Assembly: GCA_903869265.1 (NCBI GenBank)
Contig: CAIPYE010000017.1
Location: 1 to 64,000, forward strand
DNA: 64,000 nt
Origin: an uncultured delta proteobacterium
GTDB taxonomy: Bacteria; Desulfobacterota; Desulfobulbia; Desulfobulbales; Desulfurivibrionaceae
Reading direction: 5' to 3'
Positions 60,607 through 64,000 of the stretch are shown here, piece by piece. The position numbers and the translations under genes are program-made. Under the pieces are notes generated by a model. The model saw nothing but the letters and a program-made list of their open reading frames with translations, ran no database searches and was not told the DNA's origin. How positions within the stretch are numbered: the first letter of the stretch is position 1; each line of letters starts with the position of its first letter.

Positions 60607-61702
60607 GGCCCACCTCGTCAAGTGCTGTGGCAAGCGCCTTGACGAAGCGCTGATTTTCCGCGGGCAGCCCCACGGTGATGCGGATATAGGTCGGAAATCC
60701 GTAGGCGTTCATGGGCCGGACGATGACGCCTTGGTGGAGCAGGGCATCGTAGAGCTTCTTGCCGTCGCATTTTACGTCGATGAGGAAAAAATTAGTCTGG
60801 CTGGGAAAGGGACGGCAGCCGAGTTTTTCCACCTCGCTGCTCAACCAACCGATGCCCTCCCTGGTGAAGGCGATGGTTTTTTCGTAATGCTCGTCATCAC
60901 CCAGGGCCGCTAAGGCTCCTGCCTGGGCCGGGAGATTGACATTGAAGGGCTGGCGCACCCGGTGCAGGTAGTCGGCGATGTCGGCATGCATCAGGCCGTA
61001 GCCCACCCTTAAGCCCGCCAGGCCGTACGCCTTGGAAAAGGTGCGCAGGGCCACCACCGGCACCCGGTGTTTGAGATAGTCCCTGGCGTCGAGGCGAAGT
61101 CTAGGCTCGACAAAGTCCACATACGCCTCGTCCAGGGCGACGATCACCTGATCCGGCACCTTGTCGAGAAAACCGCTAAATGCCTCGTTGCTGAACACCG
61201 TGCCGCAGGGATTGTTGGGGTTGTCGAGAAAGATGAGCCGGGTTTTTTTCGTGATCTCTTGGATGATACCGTCGAGGTCATGGTGCATGTTGACCAGCGG
61301 CACCACCCGGTTGACGCCGCCCTGGGCCTGTACCGCCTTCTGGTACACGAGAAAGGTGGGCTGGCTGGTGATCACCTCTTCGCCCGGAGCGAGAAAGGCC
61401 GCGATCAGCAGCTGGATCACCTCGTTGGAGCCGTTGCCGAAGACCAGCTGGTTGGCGGCAACGCCGATTTTTTCGGCCAGCGCTTGGGCCAGGTAGTAGC
61501 AACTGCCGTCTGGGTAGCGGTGCAGGTTTTTCAGGCTGTCGGTCACGGCGGCCACGGCCTTGGGCGACGGCCCCAGAGCATTTTCGTTGGAGGCCAGCTT
61601 GATGGAGCCGGTGATGCCGTATTCGCGCTCCAGTTCTTCCAGGGGCTTGCCCGGCGGATAGGGGATGAGGCTTGCGATGTTGTCGCGTACAGGGAGTTTC
61701 AT
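60599..61702 (-). CDS. hisC: Histidinol-phosphate aminotransferase
   Basis: PLP enzyme of histidine synthesis. 367 aa, the usual length. Motifs: LASNENALGPSPKA (residues 36-49), GNGSNEVIQLLI (about 93), FLDNPNNPCGTVFS (about 154), DEAYVDF (about 190) and the PLP Lys in LRTFSKAYGLAGLRVGYG (about 227). Its stop overlaps the start of cmk by eight bases. Other his genes are not in the window, so histidine synthesis is scattered. Confidence 0.96.
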   Translation of the reverse strand: MKLPVRDNIASLIPYPPGKPLEELEREYGITGSIKLASNENALGPSPKAVAAVTDSLKNLHRYPDGSCYYLAQALAEKIGVAANQLVFGNGSNEVIQLLIAAFLAPGEEVITSQPTFLVYQKAVQAQGGVNRVVPLVNMHHDLDGIIQEITKKTRLIFLDNPNNPCGTVFSNEAFSGFLDKVPDQVIVALDEAYVDFVEPRLRLDARDYLKHRVPVVALRTFSKAYGLAGLRVGYGLMHADIADYLHRVRQPFNVNLPAQAGALAALGDDEHYEKTIAFTREGIGWLSSEVEKLGCRPFPSQTNFFLIDVKCDGKKLYDALLHQGVIVRPMNAYGFPTYIRITVGLPAENQRFVKALATALDEVGRA

Positions 61703-61738
61703 GGGGGTAAATCCTTATAAGCTTATAGCTCTAAGCTA

Positions 61739-63205
61739 TCAGCTGCCAGCAATCATTGGCTTTTTTCCAGCCAGATCGAGTCGTTGCTCCAGGGCATAAG
61801 CGGCCCGGAAGATTTTTTCCTCACCAAAATGAGTGGCCTGGATCTGGAGGCCGATGGGCAACCCGCTGCTGCTTATCCCGCAGGGCACCGACATGCCGGG
61901 CAATCCGGCCAGATTGGTGCAAATAGTAAGGATATCGGAGAGATACACGCTTAACGGGTCGTCGATCTTTGCCCCGATCTTCCAAGCCGGCGCCGGGGTG
62001 ACCGGGGAGACCAGCAGGTCGCACTGGGCAAAGGCCTTGGCGTAATCGCCGACGATCAGGGTGCGGACCTGGGAGGCCTTTTTGTAGTAGGCGTCGTAGT
62101 AGCCGGAGGAGAGGGCATAGGTGCCGATGATGATCCTTCGTTTCACCTCTTCGCCGAACCCCTTGGAGCGGCTGTGGCGGTACATCTCCAGGAGTTCGTG
62201 CTGGTCGTGGTCGCGGAAGCCGTACTTGACCCCGTCGTAGCGGGCCAGGTTGGAGCTGGCCTCGGCCGGGGCGATGATGTAGTAGGCTGCCACCCCGTAC
62301 TCGGTGTGGGGCAGGGAGATTTCCACGGTTTTGGCCCCGGCTTCTTGGAGCAAAGTGATCCCCTTGCGCACCGCCTGCTCCACCTCCGGGTCAAGGCCTG
62401 CGCCGAAATATTCCTTTGGAATGCCAACAGTGAGTCCCTTGCAATCGGGGGTAAGGGCAGCGGTGTAATCCGGCACCTCCTGGTTGACCGAGGTGGAGTC
62501 CCGCGGGTCGTAGCCGCTGATGGCATTGAGCATGATGGCGGCGTCGTGGACATCCTTGGTGAGCGGCCCGACCTGATCCAGGGACGAGGCATAGGCCAGC
62601 AGGCCGAAGCGGGAGACCCTCCCATAGGTGGGCTTGATCCCGACGATCCCGCAGTGGGAGGCGGGCTGGCGGATGGAGCCGCCGGTGTCCGAGCCCAGGG
62701 AGGCGATGCACTCGTCAGCCGCCACCGAGGCTGCCGAGCCGCCGCTGGAGCCGCCGCAGACATGGGCGAGGTTCCAGGGATTTTTGGGCACCCCGTAGGC
62801 GCAGTTTTCGTTGGCCGAGCCCATGGCGAACTCGTCCATGCTCACCTTGCCGAGGATCACCGCGCCTTCGGCCCGTAGCTTTTCCACCACCGTGGCGTCG
62901 TAGGGCGGGATGAAGGGTTCGAGGATCTTGGAGCCGGCGGTGGTGCGCAACCCCTTGGTGCAGAGGACATCCTTGATGGAGAGCGGTATGCCGCAGAGGC
63001 TTCCGCCTTCGCCTCTTTTACGCTGTTCATCAGCGGCCTCTGCCTGGGCCAGGGCTCCGTTGCGGTCCAGGGTGATATAGGCGTTGACCTTGGGCTCCAC
63101 ACCGTCGATCCGGTCGAGCACCGAACGGGTGAGCGCCAGGGAGGAGATTTCGCCCTTGGCAAGGAGATCCTGCAAGGCGTGAATGGTTAAGGCGTGGAGT
63201 TCCAT
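61739..63205 (-). CDS. gatA: Glutamyl-tRNA(Gln) amidotransferase subunit A
   Basis: Releases ammonia from glutamine for the transamidation of Glu-tRNA(Gln) or Asp-tRNA(Asn). 488 aa, the normal length. The amidase triad is visible: Lys in [10 protein letters not shown] (about residue 77), cis-Ser and nucleophile in [28 protein letters not shown]-type sequence (about 150-178). The Met at 63205 ([11 protein letters not shown]) is the family start; the longer frame runs through the gatC terminator region. gatC lies upstream with an intrinsic terminator between them. gatB is not in the window. Confidence 0.96.
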   Translation of the reverse strand: MELHALTIHALQDLLAKGEISSLALTRSVLDRIDGVEPKVNAYITLDRNGALAQAEAADEQRKRGEGGSLCGIPLSIKDVLCTKGLRTTAGSKILEPFIPPYDATVVEKLRAEGAVILGKVSMDEFAMGSANENCAYGVPKNPWNLAHVCGGSSGGSAASVAADECIASLGSDTGGSIRQPASHCGIVGIKPTYGRVSRFGLLAYASSLDQVGPLTKDVHDAAIMLNAISGYDPRDSTSVNQEVPDYTAALTPDCKGLTVGIPKEYFGAGLDPEVEQAVRKGITLLQEAGAKTVEISLPHTEYGVAAYYIIAPAEASSNLARYDGVKYGFRDHDQHELLEMYRHSRSKGFGEEVKRRIIIGTYALSSGYYDAYYKKASQVRTLIVGDYAKAFAQCDLLVSPVTPAPAWKIGAKIDDPLSVYLSDILTICTNLAGLPGMSVPCGISSSGLPIGLQIQATHFGEEKIFRAAYALEQRLDLAGKKPMIAGS

Positions 63206-63262
63206 AATGTACCGTACCGCTGCTGATTTTCTAGGATGCCTGCCGCTGGCGCGGGGAGCGCC

Positions 63263-63292
63263 AACAAAAACGGACCTCGGAAAGGAGGTCCG
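63263..63292 (-). terminator. Intrinsic terminator between gatC and gatA
   Basis: On the minus strand GGACCTC pairs with GAGGTCC (loop CTTTCC) and is followed by GTTTTTG. It lies about 45 bases after the gatC stop and 58 before the gatA start. Confidence 0.8.
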
Positions 63293-63334
63293 TAACGGGC
63301 AGGCAGCATGGCTTTGGGCCAAAGCCTGAAGCCA

Positions 63335-63619
63335 TCAAATAACCCTGGGCACCACGAAGGCCTCGCCGTTTTGCAACGGGCCGTTGGCCAGCGCCTCCTG
63401 TTGGGACAGGGATTTGCGGGTCTCGTCTTCGCGGAAGGCATTGCGGACATCCAGGGCATGAGTTGTGGGTTGAATGCTGGTGGTGTCCAGCTCGCCCAAT
63501 TTTTCCACATAGCTCAGAATGCCATCCAGCTGCAGGGTGGTTTTTTCCACCTCTGCTTCCGACAGCGAAAGCCTTGCCAGTTTGGCCACATATCGTACTT
63601 CTTCCGGGGTAATTTTCAT
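63335..63619 (-). CDS. gatC: Glutamyl-tRNA(Gln) amidotransferase subunit C
   Basis: Small structural subunit of the GatCAB complex (94 aa). The start MKITPEEVRYVAKLARLSLSEAE and the region LDGILSYVEKLGELDTTSIQPTTHALDVRNAFREDE (about 35-70) are diagnostic. The C-terminus ends GEAFVVPRVI, as in other GatC. It stands before gatA on the same strand, but a terminator lies between them. A repeat copy is upstream of its start. Confidence 0.95.
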   Translation of the reverse strand: MKITPEEVRYVAKLARLSLSEAEVEKTTLQLDGILSYVEKLGELDTTSIQPTTHALDVRNAFREDETRKSLSQQEALANGPLQNGEAFVVPRVI

Positions 63620-63657
63620 GGTTTGTTTTGTAACGCATTCAGCCGGGCAAGTCAATC

Positions 63658-63697
63658 GTAACCGTCCAGCAGCGCCGCTTCGCTGCTGGACGGTTAC
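63658..63697. repeat. Palindromic intergenic repeat, copy 5 (minimal)
   Basis: GTAACCGTCCAGCAGCG and CGCTGCTGGACGGTTAC pair perfectly over 17 bases around a six-base loop. This is the outer stem of the family without the core. It is 35 bases after the stop of the HD-GYP gene and 38 bases upstream of gatC. Confidence 0.8.
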
Positions 63698-63732
63698 AGT
63701 CAAGCCCAGACGGTATTGGAAGAGTGCAGAGA

Positions 63733-64000
63733 TCAGCTTGTGCCCATTTTTGCCTGGTTTTCGAGAACATCGGTAAAGACCCGCACCACCTCGGGGTCAA
63801 ACTGGCTCCCGGCGCAACGGTGCAGCTCGGCAATGGCCCCCTTGAGTTCCAGGTTCTGCTTGTAGCTGCGTTTGGAGGTCATGGCGTCATAGCTGTCCGC
63901 CACGGTGATGATCCTGGTCAACAGGTTCAGGTCGCTGCCGCCCAGACCGTCGGGATAGCCCTTGCCGTCCATGCGCTCGTGGTGGTGGCGGACGATGAAC
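63733..64000 (-). CDS. HD-GYP-domain protein, C-terminal end (partial)
   Basis: The frame continues past the right edge. The visible part is HHHERMDGKGYPDGLGG, the HD-GYP signature including the GYP residues, followed by LLTRIITVADSYDAMTSKRSYKQN and ELHRCAGSQFDPEVVRVF. These belong to c-di-GMP phosphodiesterases. The N-terminal sensory part and the HD pair are outside the window. A PilZ protein nearby (59.6 kb) suggests c-di-GMP is used in this genome. Confidence 0.9.
   Translation of the reverse strand, partial: FIVRHHHERMDGKGYPDGLGGSDLNLLTRIITVADSYDAMTSKRSYKQNLELKGAIAELHRCAGSQFDPEVVRVFTDVLENQAKMGTS

Overview
The window looks like chromosomal DNA of a Gram-negative, anaerobic or facultatively anaerobic Desulfobacterota bacterium, most like the Desulfobulbaceae and relatives. 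This placement is inference, not a search result. It rests on cytochrome c nitrite reductase nrfHA, three palindromes resembling HcpR (Crp/Fnr family) sites, a fused SpmA-SpmB protein in an organism with TonB receptors, selenium-linked YedF and cysteine desulfurase, a KamA-type radical SAM operon, and high GC content. I saw no rRNA, tRNA, CRISPR array, intact transposase or phage gene.

Layout. 0-7 kb: end of a response regulator, an RRM RNA-binding protein with a structured leader, a small membrane/zinc-ribbon operon, an alanine dehydrogenase/UspA/kinase-like operon, a DUF523 protein and a metallo-beta-lactamase fold enzyme. 7-18 kb: a giant PEP-synthase/PPDK-like protein, a histone-H1-like protein, gap, glgA, a small lipoprotein, aroC, aroK and a peroxiredoxin. 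18-24 kb: a five-gene, overlapping operon (KamA radical SAM aminomutase, two D-Ala-D-Ala-ligase-like ATP-grasp enzymes, a GNAT, and a GNAT-deacetylase fusion); this is the best candidate for an undescribed system. 24-32.5 kb: two TonB-dependent receptors, each followed by a YfiR-like periplasmic protein, ending in a hybrid histidine kinase whose sensor region resembles that of YfiN, plus a decayed kinase.

32.5-46.6 kb: SpmAB fusion, HPP and CBS proteins, rdgB, a YkgJ-type cysteine-cluster protein, a Cys-rich MerR regulator, ftsH, acnB, and an operon of response regulator, YaiO-like barrel, HEAT protein and membrane glycosyltransferase that suggests a surface polysaccharide. 46.6-52 kb: a zincin-like protein, a frameshifted DUF1566 gene, the divergent ilvY/ilvC pair and a run of small envelope proteins. 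52-57 kb: a nitrite unit (NosL-like protein, nrfHA, and a chemoreceptor with a nitrate/nitrite-sensing domain) tied together by the HcpR-like palindromes. 57-64 kb: rhodanese, cysteine desulfurase, yedF, a PilZ protein, cmk, hisC, gatA, gatC and the end of an HD-GYP protein.

A family of palindromic intergenic repeats (five copies, at 13.3, 16.5, 18.1, 36.1 and 63.7 kb) sits just after stop codons. Its stems differ between copies by compensatory changes. Two genes (a TonB receptor at 30.5-32.5 kb and the DUF1566 gene at 47.2-47.7 kb) carry frameshifts that could be real decay or sequence errors.
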